64,000 bases of DNA, taken from positions 1,455,001 to 1,519,000 of the forward strand of contig NZ_AP023257.1 in NCBI RefSeq assembly GCF_016756595.1, in the 5' to 3' direction. Below are positions 28,943-37,913 of the stretch, in pieces. Position numbers and translations under genes: made by a program. This DNA is from Mesorhizobium sp. L-2-11. Its GTDB lineage: Bacteria; Pseudomonadota; Alphaproteobacteria; Rhizobiales; Rhizobiaceae. Under the pieces are notes generated by a model. The model was not told where the DNA came from, ran no database searches, and saw only the letters and a list, made by a program, of their open reading frames with translations. Positions within the stretch are counted from its first letter, which is position 1. Each line of letters begins with the position of its first letter.

Positions 28943-29869
28943 CTATCCCTTCTTTTTCTTTGCGGTCGTTCTGGCACCGCTTTTTTTTGTTTGCGCATCG
29001 GATTTTCCCAAATCCGGTTCCCACTTTTGGGCCCGATGCTCCAGCGTGACCGCCTTGAAATCCGCGGTCTGCCTGGCGATCGCCGCTTCCGCCGGCAGCC
29101 GCTCCATCGAGCTTGCCCCGTAGAAGCCGTGCAGGCCCTTGCAGCGTTCGAGGATGTAGCGGGCATCGTCCGGCATCGAGATCGGCCCGCCATGGCAAAG
29201 CAGGATCACATCCTTGCGCACGGCACGCGCCGCTTCAGCGATGGCGTCGATCTCCGTCACGCAGTCGTCGAGCGATTTGGCCGACGTCGCGCCAATCGAG
29301 CCGCCGGTGGTCACCCCCATATGAGCGACGACGATGTCGGCGCCGGCGTTGGTCATGGCGCGCGCCTCATCGGGGTTGAAGACATAAGGCGTGGTCAGCA
29401 GATCGAGTTCGTGTGCCGCGGCGATCATGTCGACTTCGAGCCCGAAGCCCATGCCGGTTTCTTCGAAACTCTGCCGCATCTGGCCGTCGAACAGGCCGAT
29501 GGTCGGAAAGTTCTGCACGCCGGAAAAACCCATCGTCTTCAGCTCGGCCAGCAGGAGCGGCATGATGACGAAGGGATCGGTGCCGTTGACGCCGGCCAGC
29601 ACCGGCGTCTTCTTCACCACCGGCAGCACCTCACAGGCCATTTCCTTGACGATCTCATTGGCGTTGCCATAGGCGAGCAGGCCGGCAGCCGAGCCGCGGC
29701 CGGCCATGCGGTAGCGGCCGGAATTGTAGATGATGATCAGGTCGATGCCGCCGGCCTCCTCGGCCTTGGCCGACAGCCCGGTGCCGGCGCCGCCGCCGAC
29801 GATCGGCACGCCGCCGGCAATCATCTTGCGGAACTTTTCCAGGATCTTCTTGCGCGGTATGGCGGGCAT
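28943..29869 (-). CDS. Tm-1-like TIM-barrel protein (PEP-hydrolase-type family)
   Basis: About 308 residues, resembling the TIM-barrel domain annotated as phosphoenolpyruvate hydrolase-like. Blocks: [32 protein letters not shown] at the start, [21 protein letters not shown], and a C-terminal CHGGP. Its partner UPF0261 protein is encoded directly upstream; in plants both domains are fused in Tm-1. The last 30 or so residues are basic (Lys-rich) and partly encoded by a dispersed palindrome (28995-29040), so the native C-terminus was probably changed. ATG 29869 is used; a GTG at 29884 overlapping the upstream stop is possible. Confidence 0.82.
   Translation of the reverse strand: MPAIPRKKILEKFRKMIAGGVPIVGGGAGTGLSAKAEEAGGIDLIIIYNSGRYRMAGRGSAAGLLAYGNANEIVKEMACEVLPVVKKTPVLAGVNGTDPFVIMPLLLAELKTMGFSGVQNFPTIGLFDGQMRQSFEETGMGFGLEVDMIAAAHELDLLTTPYVFNPDEARAMTNAGADIVVAHMGVTTGGSIGATSAKSLDDCVTEIDAIAEAARAVRKDVILLCHGGPISMPDDARYILERCKGLHGFYGASSMERLPAEAAIARQTADFKAVTLEHRAQKWEPDLGKSDAQTKKSGARTTAKKKKG
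28995..29040. repeat. AGCATCGG-family palindrome inside the TIM-barrel coding sequence
   Basis: GCATCGG and CCCGATGC close a 46-nt palindrome with internal TTTTCCCAAATCCGG and CCCACTTTTGGG blocks. On the coding strand it supplies codons for [18 protein letters not shown] short version lies at 9147-9182 in an intergenic region. Confidence 0.8.
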
Positions 29870-29880
29870 GGCTTCGTCTC

Positions 29881-31077
29881 TCACTGTCTGGCGATGTCGA
29901 GAAAAGCCGCAACCGCAGCCTTGGCGAATTCGGGATCGTTGATGTGCAGCGGCAGGCGGATCACACGACGCGTGCTATCCGGCATGATCGTGCGCTCGAT
30001 GGCCTCGAAGAGTGCTGCATCGGCCTCAGGGTCGAAGAAGGCGCCGCCTTCGATGTCGAGCGCCGAGATGCCCTTTTCGGGGATGAGGAACCGGACCGGA
30101 CCCTCGCAGAGGCTCAGTCTTGCGCCGATCCATTCGCCGATCTTGCGGCTTTCGTCAGGTATCGTGCGCATCAGTGTCACGTTCGGATTGTGCTCGTAGA
30201 ACAGCCGCTCGCTAAAACGTTCCGGAATGGTCGATGGCGCCCAGAAATTCACCATGTCGAGCGCGCCGACCGAGCCGACATAGGGCAGTTTCGTGCGGGC
30301 GATCGCGCCGAAACGGTCTTCGATTGCCGGCAGAACGCCGCCAAACAGGAGGTCGCAGACTTCTGTCGTCGTGATGTCGATGACGCCGGACAGCAAGCCG
30401 CTGTCGGCCAGCTTCTCCATGGTGCGGCCGCCGGTGCCGGTGGCATGGAAGACCATGCAGTCATAGGTCGAACGAAGCTCGTCCGCGATGGAAGTCACGC
30501 ATGGCGTGGTGACGCCGAACATGGTGAGCCCGATCGACGGTTTGCCGTCGGGCGGCGGCGCCGGGTTCGCAGCCATGGCTGATATGGCCTGGGCGGCGTT
30601 GTGCAGCACGACGCGAGACAGCCGGTTCAAGCCGGCCATGTCGGTTACCGACGGCATCATGATGATGTCGGAGACATCGACATAAGGCGCGGTGTCGCCC
30701 GAGGCGAGCGTCGAGACCATGATCTTGGGAAGGCCGAGCGGCAGCGCGCGCATGCCTGATGTGATGATCGAAGTGCCGCCACCGCCGCCGATGCCGATCA
30801 TGCCGGATATGTCGGTGCGCGATTGGACAAACCGGGTGAAGGCGATGGCCATAGCCGCCACCGCGGTGCCGCGGTCGTCGCTGCCGAGCACGGCACTGCT
30901 GCCATCGGGATGATGGCCGGCGACCTCTTCGGCCGAGACATCGACCGGCACGGTCGCATTACGCGTTCCGACATCGACGCGGGCGACAGCAGCACCGGTG
31001 ACGGCGACCGCATCGGCAAGAAAGGCGAGTTCCTCACCCTTGGTGTCGGCGGTGCCCACCACATAGACGCGCTTCAT
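29881..31077 (-). CDS. UPF0261 / Tm-1-like ATP-binding protein
   Basis: 398 residues. The UPF0261 family corresponds to the N-terminal ATP-binding domain of tomato Tm-1. Visible: [21 protein letters not shown] at the start, the glycine-rich [19 protein letters not shown] near residue 100, GVTTPCVT, and [14 protein letters not shown]. The biological function in bacteria is unknown. It is first gene of a leftward three-gene unit with the TIM barrel and the cupin, and divergent from a TetR regulator. The start at 31077 gives the conserved N-terminus. Confidence 0.88.
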   Translation of the reverse strand: MKRVYVVGTADTKGEELAFLADAVAVTGAAVARVDVGTRNATVPVDVSAEEVAGHHPDGSSAVLGSDDRGTAVAAMAIAFTRFVQSRTDISGMIGIGGGGGTSIITSGMRALPLGLPKIMVSTLASGDTAPYVDVSDIIMMPSVTDMAGLNRLSRVVLHNAAQAISAMAANPAPPPDGKPSIGLTMFGVTTPCVTSIADELRSTYDCMVFHATGTGGRTMEKLADSGLLSGVIDITTTEVCDLLFGGVLPAIEDRFGAIARTKLPYVGSVGALDMVNFWAPSTIPERFSERLFYEHNPNVTLMRTIPDESRKIGEWIGARLSLCEGPVRFLIPEKGISALDIEGGAFFDPEADAALFEAIERTIMPDSTRRVIRLPLHINDPEFAKAAVAAFLDIARQ

Positions 31078-31186
31078 TGCGTTTCCCCGGTTCGAGGCGC
31101 ACTCGGCGTTGCTGCCGGCCGCTCTTTTGCCCGGCCGTTCGTCAGATCGAAAGGCCATTGCAATTTTTTGAGACGTGCGTATCATA

Positions 31187-31209
31187 TTGACATGAATGTC
31201 TCACGTCAA
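31187..31209. promoter_or_regulatory. dyad overlapping the tetR start codon
   Basis: TTGACATGA (31187-31195) and TCACGTCAA (31201-31209) match in inverted orientation at 8 of 9 positions around ATGTC. The dyad covers the tetR ATG, so binding would block its own translation start region and the divergent promoter nearby. Confidence 0.4.
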
Positions 31210-31875
31210 CCAGCGGCAACGACCGACGATGCGGGTTCTGGAGCGGCGCGCGGGCCGCGCGCCCGCACAAGGCGGTTGATGCTGGAGACGGCGACAAGGC
31301 TGATGCAGGCGGGCGCCACGCCCTCGGTCAGCGAGGTCGCCGAAGCGGCGGAAGTCTCCCGCGCCACCGCCTATCGGTATTTTCCAAGCCAGGCGGCGCT
31401 TGTGCAGGCGGTGGTCGACGAAGGGCTTGGGCCGATCCTCACCTGGAAGTCAGCATCGGCTGATCCAGAGCGCCGCGTCGTCGAACTGTTCGACACGGCC
31501 ATGCCACGCATCGAAGCCTTCGAGGCGACGTTCAAGGCGGCGCTGAAGCTGTCGCTCGACCAGTGGGCGCGGCGGCAGGCCGGCACGCTGGACGGCGAGC
31601 CGGCCTTCACCCGCGGCCATCGCATCGATCTGCTCAAGGACGCGATCGCACCGCTCAAGCACCGGCTGCCGCCACGCGAATTCAAGCGCCTGGCACAGGC
31701 CCTGTCGCTGATCTTCGGCGTCGAAGTGCTGATCGTGCTGAAGGATATATGGGGGCTGGACAGCCGCAAGATGATGTCGGTAGCGCAATGGGCAGCCGGC
31801 GCCCTGGTGCGAGCTGCGGTGATGGAATCGATGAGTGGAGGAGGCAGAAGCGCGCCGGCGACAGCTGCGGAATAG
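31192..31875 (+). CDS. TetR-family transcriptional regulator
   Basis: 227 residues. The N-terminal HTH is clear: RARTRRLMLETATRLM, then PSVSEVAEAAEVSRATAYRYFPSQAALVQAV (about residues 48-78). The C-terminal ligand domain is unclassified. It is divergent from the UPF0261 operon and probably represses it. The start codon sits within a near-perfect dyad, which suggests autoregulation. Confidence 0.88.
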   Translation: MNVSRQPAATTDDAGSGAARGPRARTRRLMLETATRLMQAGATPSVSEVAEAAEVSRATAYRYFPSQAALVQAVVDEGLGPILTWKSASADPERRVVELFDTAMPRIEAFEATFKAALKLSLDQWARRQAGTLDGEPAFTRGHRIDLLKDAIAPLKHRLPPREFKRLAQALSLIFGVEVLIVLKDIWGLDSRKMMSVAQWAAGALVRAAVMESMSGGGRSAPATAAE

Positions 31876-32232
31876 CATCGATCTGGTTCGACCAGATGGG
31901 GATGCCCACTACCGACAATAGTCGGCGTGCCGTAGCGCGAGGAATGGCCTTGCGTATCAACGAGTAGGAAAATTTAAGAAAAACAGACAGATGTTGCTGG
32001 AATCTGCTTGTCTGAGGCCCTGCCATCGTCCAAGAAAGAGCTTGACGTGCGTCCGAAATTGGTAATACCAGATCAGGACGATATAGCGGTCGAAAGTGAG
32101 GGTTGCGATCCGTTTCCGGCTGGGCGAGGAGGCTCAAAAACCGGAACGGCGCCATCACGGAAGAACTACCAGGGTCGGCCTCGCCGCCGGCTCGGATGAT
32201 ACGGTAGAATGCGCACAAGGGAGGAAATCATC
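31876..32232 (+). promoter_or_regulatory. control region of the CUT1 importer with two TGGT-NNN-ACCA operators
   Basis: This 357-bp gene-free stretch holds a perfect 17-bp dyad ATCTGGT-TCG-ACCAGAT at 31881-31897 and TTGGT-AAT-ACCA at 32059-32070. Cores at 31884-31894 and 32060-32070 are 176 bp apart. The same two cores, with the same spacer triplets and 180 bp apart, occur at 47225 and 47405. Nothing else coding is seen here. Confidence 0.7.
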
Positions 32233-33549
32233 ATGCGCAAGACAGTGACCAGCATGCTTGCTGGTATCGGCTTAGTGCTCGCCTGCGGAACGTCCGTCTA
32301 CGCGCAGGATAAGGAACTCACCATATTCTGGGCTGAATGGGATCCGGCGAACTATTTGCAGGAACTCGTCAACCTTTACGAAGCCGAGAGCGGCGTGAAG
32401 ATCACGGTCGAGACGACGCCGTGGCCGGATTTCCAGACCAAGGCATTCACCGAGTTCAACGCCAAGGGTAGTGCCTACGACATGGTCGTCGGCGATTCCC
32501 AGTGGATTGGCGCGGCCTCCGAGGCAGGCCACTATGTCGACCTCACCGACTTCTTCAACGAGCACAACCTGAAGGAAGTGATGGCGCCGGCGACAGTGAA
32601 ATACTACGCCGAATATCCGTCCAACTCCGGCAAATACTGGTCGATCCCGGCCGAGGGCGACGCGGTCGGCTGGTCCTATCGCAAGGACTGGTTCGAAGAC
32701 CCGAAGGAGATGGAAGCCTTCAAGGCCAAGTACGGCTACGACCTCGGCGTGCCGAAGGACTGGAAGCAGCTGCGCGACATCGCCGAGTTCTTCCACCGGC
32801 CCGACGAAAAGCGCTACGGCGTCGCCATCTACACCGACAACTCCTATGACGCTCTGGTGATGGGCGTCGAGAACGCCATTTTCTCCTTCGGCGGCGAGCT
32901 TGGCGACTATGCCACTTACAAGGTCGACGGGATCATCAACTCCGAGCAGAACGTCAAGGCGCTCGAGGCCTACAAGGAACTCTATTCCTTCACCCCTCCT
33001 GGTTGGGCCAAGGCCTTCTTCATCGAGGACAACCAGGCGATCACCGAAAACCTGGCGGCGATGAGCATGAACTACTTCGCCTTCTTCCCGGCGCTCATCA
33101 ACGAAGCCTCGAACCCGAATGCCAAGGTCACCGGCTTCTTCGCCAACCCTCCAGGACCGAACGGCGACCAGTTCGCCGCGCTCGGCGGCCAGGGCATCTC
33201 CGTCATCTCCTATTCACAGAATCAGGAAGAGGCGATGAAGTTCCTGGAATGGTTCATCAAGGACGAGACGCAGAAGAAATGGGCGGAACTCGGCGGTTAT
33301 ACGGCAAGCGCCAAGGTGCTCGAGTCGCCTGAATTCCAGAACGCCACGCCCTACAACAAGGCCTTCTACGAAACCATGTTCAAGGTGAAGGACTTCTGGG
33401 CGACGCCGGAATATGCCGAGCTGCTCATCCAGATGAACCAGCGCGTCTATCCGTACATCACCGGCGGTCAGGGCACGGCCAAGGAAGTGCTCGATGCGCT
33501 CGCCGCGGACTGGAACGCGACGTTCAAGAAATACAACCGCGTGAAGTAA
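32233..33549 (+). CDS. CUT1 sugar ABC transporter, substrate-binding protein
   Basis: 438 residues, extracellular solute-binding family 1 (MalE/UgpB type). The signal peptide runs about residues 1-25 with cleavage near SVYAQD. TIFWAEWDPANYLQELVNLYE and GVKITVETTPWPDFQTK are typical lobes. GGGAGG precedes ATG 32233. It is first gene of a six-gene rightward operon. Ligand unknown; shared operators with the island at 43-51 kb suggest the substrate is broken down there. Confidence 0.92.
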   Translation: MRKTVTSMLAGIGLVLACGTSVYAQDKELTIFWAEWDPANYLQELVNLYEAESGVKITVETTPWPDFQTKAFTEFNAKGSAYDMVVGDSQWIGAASEAGHYVDLTDFFNEHNLKEVMAPATVKYYAEYPSNSGKYWSIPAEGDAVGWSYRKDWFEDPKEMEAFKAKYGYDLGVPKDWKQLRDIAEFFHRPDEKRYGVAIYTDNSYDALVMGVENAIFSFGGELGDYATYKVDGIINSEQNVKALEAYKELYSFTPPGWAKAFFIEDNQAITENLAAMSMNYFAFFPALINEASNPNAKVTGFFANPPGPNGDQFAALGGQGISVISYSQNQEEAMKFLEWFIKDETQKKWAELGGYTASAKVLESPEFQNATPYNKAFYETMFKVKDFWATPEYAELLIQMNQRVYPYITGGQGTAKEVLDALAADWNATFKKYNRVK

Positions 33550-33568
33550 ACGGCACTAACGCTCGGAG

Positions 33569-33586
33569 GGGGCGGGAGCCCGCCCC
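33569..33586 (+). terminator. intercistronic hairpin after the binding-protein gene
   Basis: GGGGCGG-GAGC-CCGCCCC forms a strong stem 19 nt after the stop codon, followed by TTCCGTTTTC. It is probably a partial terminator or mRNA-stabilising stem, which favours the binding protein over the membrane parts. Confidence 0.7.
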
Positions 33587-33615
33587 TTCCGTTTTCTTTT
33601 CCGGAGGAACGGGCC

Positions 33616-34521
33616 TTGGCCACTGCAGTCATGACCACGCTGGATCCCAAGTCGCGCTCCGCCGCCCGCGGCATGAGCGACCTAACGATCCGCAATCTCT
33701 TCATCATTCCGACGATCGTTTTCCTGATCGTGTTCAACATCTTTCCATTGCTCTATTCGCTCGGCTATTCGTTCACCGACTTTCGCGCATCGAGCGCGGC
33801 ACCGGCCAATTTCGTCGGACTGCAGAATTACCGCGAGCTGCTCAACGACCTGTTCATCTGGTCGAATTTCGCCATCACCGCTAAATATGTCATCGTCTCG
33901 GTGGTCGGCCAGGTCCTCGTCGGCTTCGGCGTGGCGTTGCTGCTCAACCGCGATATCCCGCTGAAGGGCCTGCTGACGACACTGCTGCTGTTGCCGATGA
34001 TGCTGTCGATGGCTGTCGTCGGCCTGTTCTGGAAACTGCTCTACGATCCGTCCTTCGGCATCATCAACTATACGCTCGGCCTCGGCTCCTTCGAGTGGCT
34101 GTCCAACCCCGACATGGCGCTCTACGCGGTTGCTATCACCGATATCTGGATGTGGTCGCCCTTCGTCATGCTGCTGTCGCTCGCCGGCCTGTCGGCGGTA
34201 CCGAAGCACCTCTATGAGGCGGCCGCGATCGACCGCGCCGGGTCGTTCTATACCTTCTTTCGCATTACGCTGCCCCTGGTCGCGCCGATCCTGATGATCG
34301 CGATCATCTTTCGCACCATGGAGGCGTTCAAGACCTTCGATCTTGCCTACATCCTGACCAGCCAGCCAACCACCGAGGTGATCTCGATCCGGCTCTACAA
34401 GATGGCGTTCCAGGAATGGCAGACCGGGCGCTCCTGCGCGCTCGCCTACATCGTGCTGATCATGATCCTGGCGATCACCAACATCTACGTCAAATACCTG
34501 AACAAGGTGAAGGAGCGCTAG
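33616..34521 (+). CDS. CUT1 sugar ABC transporter permease 1
   Basis: 301 residues with six predicted spans (MalF/UgpA type, without a large periplasmic loop). EAA loop YEAAAIDRAGSFYTFFRITLPL is present. The start is TTG 33616, because GGAGGA lies 7 nt upstream; the ATG at 33631 would be too far. It forms a heterodimer channel with the next gene product. Confidence 0.92.
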   Translation: MATAVMTTLDPKSRSAARGMSDLTIRNLFIIPTIVFLIVFNIFPLLYSLGYSFTDFRASSAAPANFVGLQNYRELLNDLFIWSNFAITAKYVIVSVVGQVLVGFGVALLLNRDIPLKGLLTTLLLLPMMLSMAVVGLFWKLLYDPSFGIINYTLGLGSFEWLSNPDMALYAVAITDIWMWSPFVMLLSLAGLSAVPKHLYEAAAIDRAGSFYTFFRITLPLVAPILMIAIIFRTMEAFKTFDLAYILTSQPTTEVISIRLYKMAFQEWQTGRSCALAYIVLIMILAITNIYVKYLNKVKER

Positions 34522-34522
34522 A

Positions 34523-35482
34523 ATGGCCGCCGTCACCACCTCTACCGAGCGTTCGCTCAACAAGCTCGCCATCGTCGGCGTGCTGATCGTCACGATTATC
34601 TTCCTGGCGCCGATCTACTGGATAGCCTCCACCGCGTTCAAGCCGCGCAACCTCGCCACCACCATCCCGCCGACGGTGGTCTTCCAGCCGGAGATATCGC
34701 CCTTCGTCAAGCTGTTCACCAAGCGCTCGCAACTGCGCACAGCGCCGACGCCGGAACAATACGCCGCGGCCCCGTGGTGGGAGCGGCTGGTGTTTGACGG
34801 CGGCGAGAAGGTGGTGCGCTCGGGCCGGGGCGAGGTTCAGTGGTCCGGCTATCCGAGCCGCTTCATGAATTCGCTGATCGTGGCCATCACCTCGACGATC
34901 CTCGCCGTCGGCATGGGCACTTTCACGGCCTACGGGTTCTCGCGCTTCAAGGTAAAGGGGGAACAGGACCTGCTGTTCTTCATCCTGTCGACGCGCATGC
35001 TGCCGCCGGTGGTGGTGGCGATCCCGATGTTCCTGATGTACCGGGCGGTCGGCCTCAACGACACGCATTGGGGCCTGATCATCCTCTACACCGCCTTCAA
35101 CCTCAGCTTCTCTGTATGGCTGATGAAGGGGTTCATGGACGAAATTCCGAAGGAGTACGAGGAGGCAGCACTCGTCGACGGCTATACGCGCATGGAGGCG
35201 TTCTTCAAGATCGTACTGCCGGAGGCGGCTACTGGCATCGCCGCCACCGCCGTGTTCTGCTTCATCACCGCGTGGAACGAATATGCCTTCGCACTGATTA
35301 TGACCAACCGGCGCGCCCAGACCGCGCCGCCGTTCATTCCAAGCCAGGTCGGGTCCGGTCTGTCCGACTGGACGGTGATCGCGGCCGGCACCTTCCTGTT
35401 CCTGCTGCCGGTCGCCATCTTCACCTTCCTGTTGCGCAACCACCTGCTGCGCGGCATGTCATTCGGAGCGATCCGCAAATGA
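34523..35482 (+). CDS. CUT1 sugar ABC transporter permease 2
   Basis: 319 residues, MalG/UgpB-partner type. The first span is IVGVLIVTIIFLAPIYWIA. A roughly 60-residue insertion follows it, which precedes the usual SRFMNSLIVAI segment and is longer than in MalG. EAA loop YEEAALVDGYTRMEAFFKIVLPEA. AAGGAG inside the preceding gene end serves the ATG at 34523. Confidence 0.92.
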   Translation: MAAVTTSTERSLNKLAIVGVLIVTIIFLAPIYWIASTAFKPRNLATTIPPTVVFQPEISPFVKLFTKRSQLRTAPTPEQYAAAPWWERLVFDGGEKVVRSGRGEVQWSGYPSRFMNSLIVAITSTILAVGMGTFTAYGFSRFKVKGEQDLLFFILSTRMLPPVVVAIPMFLMYRAVGLNDTHWGLIILYTAFNLSFSVWLMKGFMDEIPKEYEEAALVDGYTRMEAFFKIVLPEAATGIAATAVFCFITAWNEYAFALIMTNRRAQTAPPFIPSQVGSGLSDWTVIAAGTFLFLLPVAIFTFLLRNHLLRGMSFGAIRK

Positions 35483-35688
35483 TCCGCCATGCTACAATCC
35501 AGCGCACGGCCGAGATCGTGATGGTGCTCGGCATCATCGCGCTCTGCCAGCCGTGGAATCTCTTCCTGCACCGCTACGGGCTGACGATCATCATCGTCGG
35601 GCTGCTGACGTTCATGATCACCGGCTGGGTCGGTCCAAGGCAGAGGCCGCAGGCGACCGCCGCGCCGGAAAAAGAAGGTCACCCATGA
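35479..35688 (+). CDS. small two-span membrane protein of the importer operon
   Basis: 69 residues with two hydrophobic segments (about 13-27 and 33-48), separated by a short NLFLHRYG turn, and a Pro/Ala-rich tail. It overlaps both neighbours by 4 bp (ATGA), so it is co-translated with permease 2 and the first ATPase. Similar small proteins occur in polyol/glycerol-type importers of rhizobia (DUF2160 in glpSTPQV), but I see no clear match. It may stabilise the membrane complex. Confidence 0.7.
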   Translation: MIRHATIQRTAEIVMVLGIIALCQPWNLFLHRYGLTIIIVGLLTFMITGWVGPRQRPQATAAPEKEGHP

Positions 35689-36794
35689 CCCAGATCGAGC
35701 TTCGTAGCGTCCAGAAATTCTTTGGCGCCGTCCAGGTCATCAAGGACCTTAATCTCAAGATCGACGACAACGAGTTCATCGTGCTGCTCGGCCAGTCGGG
35801 CTGCGGCAAGACGACGACGCTTCGCGCCATCGCCGGGCTGGAGACGATCGACGGCGGCGATGTCCTCATCGACGGCAAGCCGGTCCAGCATCTCAAGGCT
35901 GCCGACCGCGACATCGCCATGGTTTTCCAGTCGTTCTCGCTCTATCCGCACATGAGCGTCTACGAGAATATCGCTTTTCCGTTGCGGGCCATGCGCAAGA
36001 GCAAGGCGGAGATCGACGGCGAGGTGCGCTCGGTCGCCAAAGTGCTGCAGATATCCGACCTGCTCGGCAAGAAGCCGTCGGCGCTGTCGGGTGGCGACAT
36101 GCAGCGCGTGGCGATCGGCCGGGCGCTGGTGCGGCGGCCGAAGGCGATGCTGATGGACGAGCCGATCGGCGCGCTCGATGCCAAGCTGCGCGAGGAGATG
36201 CGCGCTGAGATCAAGCGGCTGCACATCAAGCAGGGCTCGACCACCATCTACGTCACCCACGACCAGATCGAGGCGATGAGCCTTGCCGACCGCATCGTCA
36301 TCATGCATGAGGGCGTTCTGCAACAGGTAGGCAGCCCATCGGAAGTGTATAAGCGCCCGGCCAATCTGTTCGTCGCGCAATTCGTTGGTTCGCCTGTGAT
36401 GAACGTCGCCAAGGCGGCGGTGACGATGAACGGTTCGGGCGCCAGGGTCACCGTCGACGGGGCCGCGGAAGGGTTCCTTTTCCCGACCGAACTGGTCGGC
36501 CAGCTCGACGCCGCGAACGTCGGGCAGGACCGCTTGGCACTCGGCATCCGCCCCGAAGGCGTGATGGTCTCGCGCGAGGCGGCGGACGGTTATCTGCCGG
36601 TCGAGGCACACATCATCGAACCGCTTGGCTCCTACGATATCGTCGACCTCAAGGTCGGGGCCCAGATGTTGCGCGCCCGGACCCGTTCCGGTTTCGTCGG
36701 CAAGGCGGGGGTTCAGGTCTTCGCCAAGCTCGACCCGGCGCAGGCGCATTTCTTCGACACGGCAAGCGGCGATTCGCTGGGGGTGAGACTCTGA
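35685..36794 (+). CDS. CUT1 sugar ABC transporter ATPase 1
   Basis: 369 residues. Walker A GQSGCGKTT, Q-loop VFQSFSLYPHMSV, signature LSGGDMQRVAIGRAL (Asp where Gln is usual), Walker B MLMDEPIGALD, switch His in THDQIEA, then the C-terminal TOBE domain with LGIRPEGV. It starts in ATGA overlap with the small membrane gene. A second, different ATPase gene follows, so a heterodimeric motor is likely. Confidence 0.92.
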   Translation: MTQIELRSVQKFFGAVQVIKDLNLKIDDNEFIVLLGQSGCGKTTTLRAIAGLETIDGGDVLIDGKPVQHLKAADRDIAMVFQSFSLYPHMSVYENIAFPLRAMRKSKAEIDGEVRSVAKVLQISDLLGKKPSALSGGDMQRVAIGRALVRRPKAMLMDEPIGALDAKLREEMRAEIKRLHIKQGSTTIYVTHDQIEAMSLADRIVIMHEGVLQQVGSPSEVYKRPANLFVAQFVGSPVMNVAKAAVTMNGSGARVTVDGAAEGFLFPTELVGQLDAANVGQDRLALGIRPEGVMVSREAADGYLPVEAHIIEPLGSYDIVDLKVGAQMLRARTRSGFVGKAGVQVFAKLDPAQAHFFDTASGDSLGVRL

Positions 36795-37879
36795 TGGCCC
36801 ATATCCAGCTCAAGAACATCTCGAAGAGATTCGGCAATCACACCGCATTGGCCGGGCTCAATCTCGACATTGCCGACGGCGAGTTTTTCGTGCTGCTCGG
36901 AGAGACCGGCGCCGGCAAGACGACGACGCTGCGCATGATTGCCGGCCTGGAAAAGCCGGACGAGGGGCAGATATTCATCGACGGCGCCGATGTCGCTGAC
37001 TGGGGGGCGGCCGAGCGCGACGTGGCGCTGGTTCTGCAGCAATACTCGCTCTATCCGCGCTACACGGTGCGCGAAAACCTCGAATTTCCGCTGAAGCCGA
37101 AAATCCGCCGCATCGAGCCCGACGAGATCAAGACGCGCGTCGACCGTGTTGCCAGGACCTTGCGTATCGAGCATCTGCTCGACCGCAAGACGGATCGCCT
37201 CTCTGGCGGCGAGATGCAGCGCGTCTCGATTGGTCGCGCCATCGTCAGGAAGCCGCGCGTATTCCTGATGGATGAGCCGCTGTCGGCACTTGATGCCAAG
37301 CTGCGCGAGGCGCTGCGCACGGAACTGAAGAACATCCAGATGAACCTTGGCCAGACCTTCCTGTTCGTGACGCACGATCAGATCGAGGCGATGTCGATGG
37401 GCGACAAGGTTGGCGTGCTCAACCATGGCCGCATCGTCCAGACCGGCACGCCGTATGAGATCTACAACAATCCGCGCGACACCTATGTGGCGAGCTTCGT
37501 CGGCTCGCCGCCGATGAACCTCATCGACGGCAAGCTCGTCGATGGCCGCGCGGTGATGGCGCCGCTGAACTTCGAATTGCCTTTTGCGGGGGGTACCAGG
37601 ACGAGCGCTTCGACCGACGGTCGCCCGCTCGTCTTCGGTATTCGTCCCGAGGATGTCTATCTCGATAGCGGGGCGCCGGTGGAAGCGCGCGTCCACGATG
37701 TCGAGAACCATGGCGTCGAAAAGATTTTGACGCTGCGGGTCGGCGACGCCATGCTGCGGGCCACGGTGCCGGCCAGAACCGACGTCGAGATCGAGCAGCC
37801 GGTGCGCTTTGCCTGGGATCCGGGCAAGGTGGTGCTGTTCGACAAGGGTACCGGGATAAGCCTTCGTCACGCAGGCTAA
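36794..37879 (+). CDS. CUT1 sugar ABC transporter ATPase 2
   Basis: 361 residues. Walker A is GETGAGKTT, signature LSGGEMQRVSIGRAI, Walker B FLMDEPLSALD, switch THDQIEA, TOBE domain with FGIRPEDV. Start codon shares one base with the previous stop (TGATG). Two ATPases with non-LSGGQ signatures (LSGGD and LSGGE) are also found in glycerol-type importers. End of the operon; the AraC gene faces it. Confidence 0.92.
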   Translation: MAHIQLKNISKRFGNHTALAGLNLDIADGEFFVLLGETGAGKTTTLRMIAGLEKPDEGQIFIDGADVADWGAAERDVALVLQQYSLYPRYTVRENLEFPLKPKIRRIEPDEIKTRVDRVARTLRIEHLLDRKTDRLSGGEMQRVSIGRAIVRKPRVFLMDEPLSALDAKLREALRTELKNIQMNLGQTFLFVTHDQIEAMSMGDKVGVLNHGRIVQTGTPYEIYNNPRDTYVASFVGSPPMNLIDGKLVDGRAVMAPLNFELPFAGGTRTSASTDGRPLVFGIRPEDVYLDSGAPVEARVHDVENHGVEKILTLRVGDAMLRATVPARTDVEIEQPVRFAWDPGKVVLFDKGTGISLRHAG

Positions 37880-37913
37880 GGTGCGTCTACGGCTTGAAGC
37901 CCTCTGGCCAGGC

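Noticed and set aside
34490..35443. Long open frame antisense to permease 2
   Set aside because: It shows the low-complexity His/Arg/Glu/Asp-rich composition of antisense frames in GC-rich genes, and the plus-strand gene has clear family motifs.
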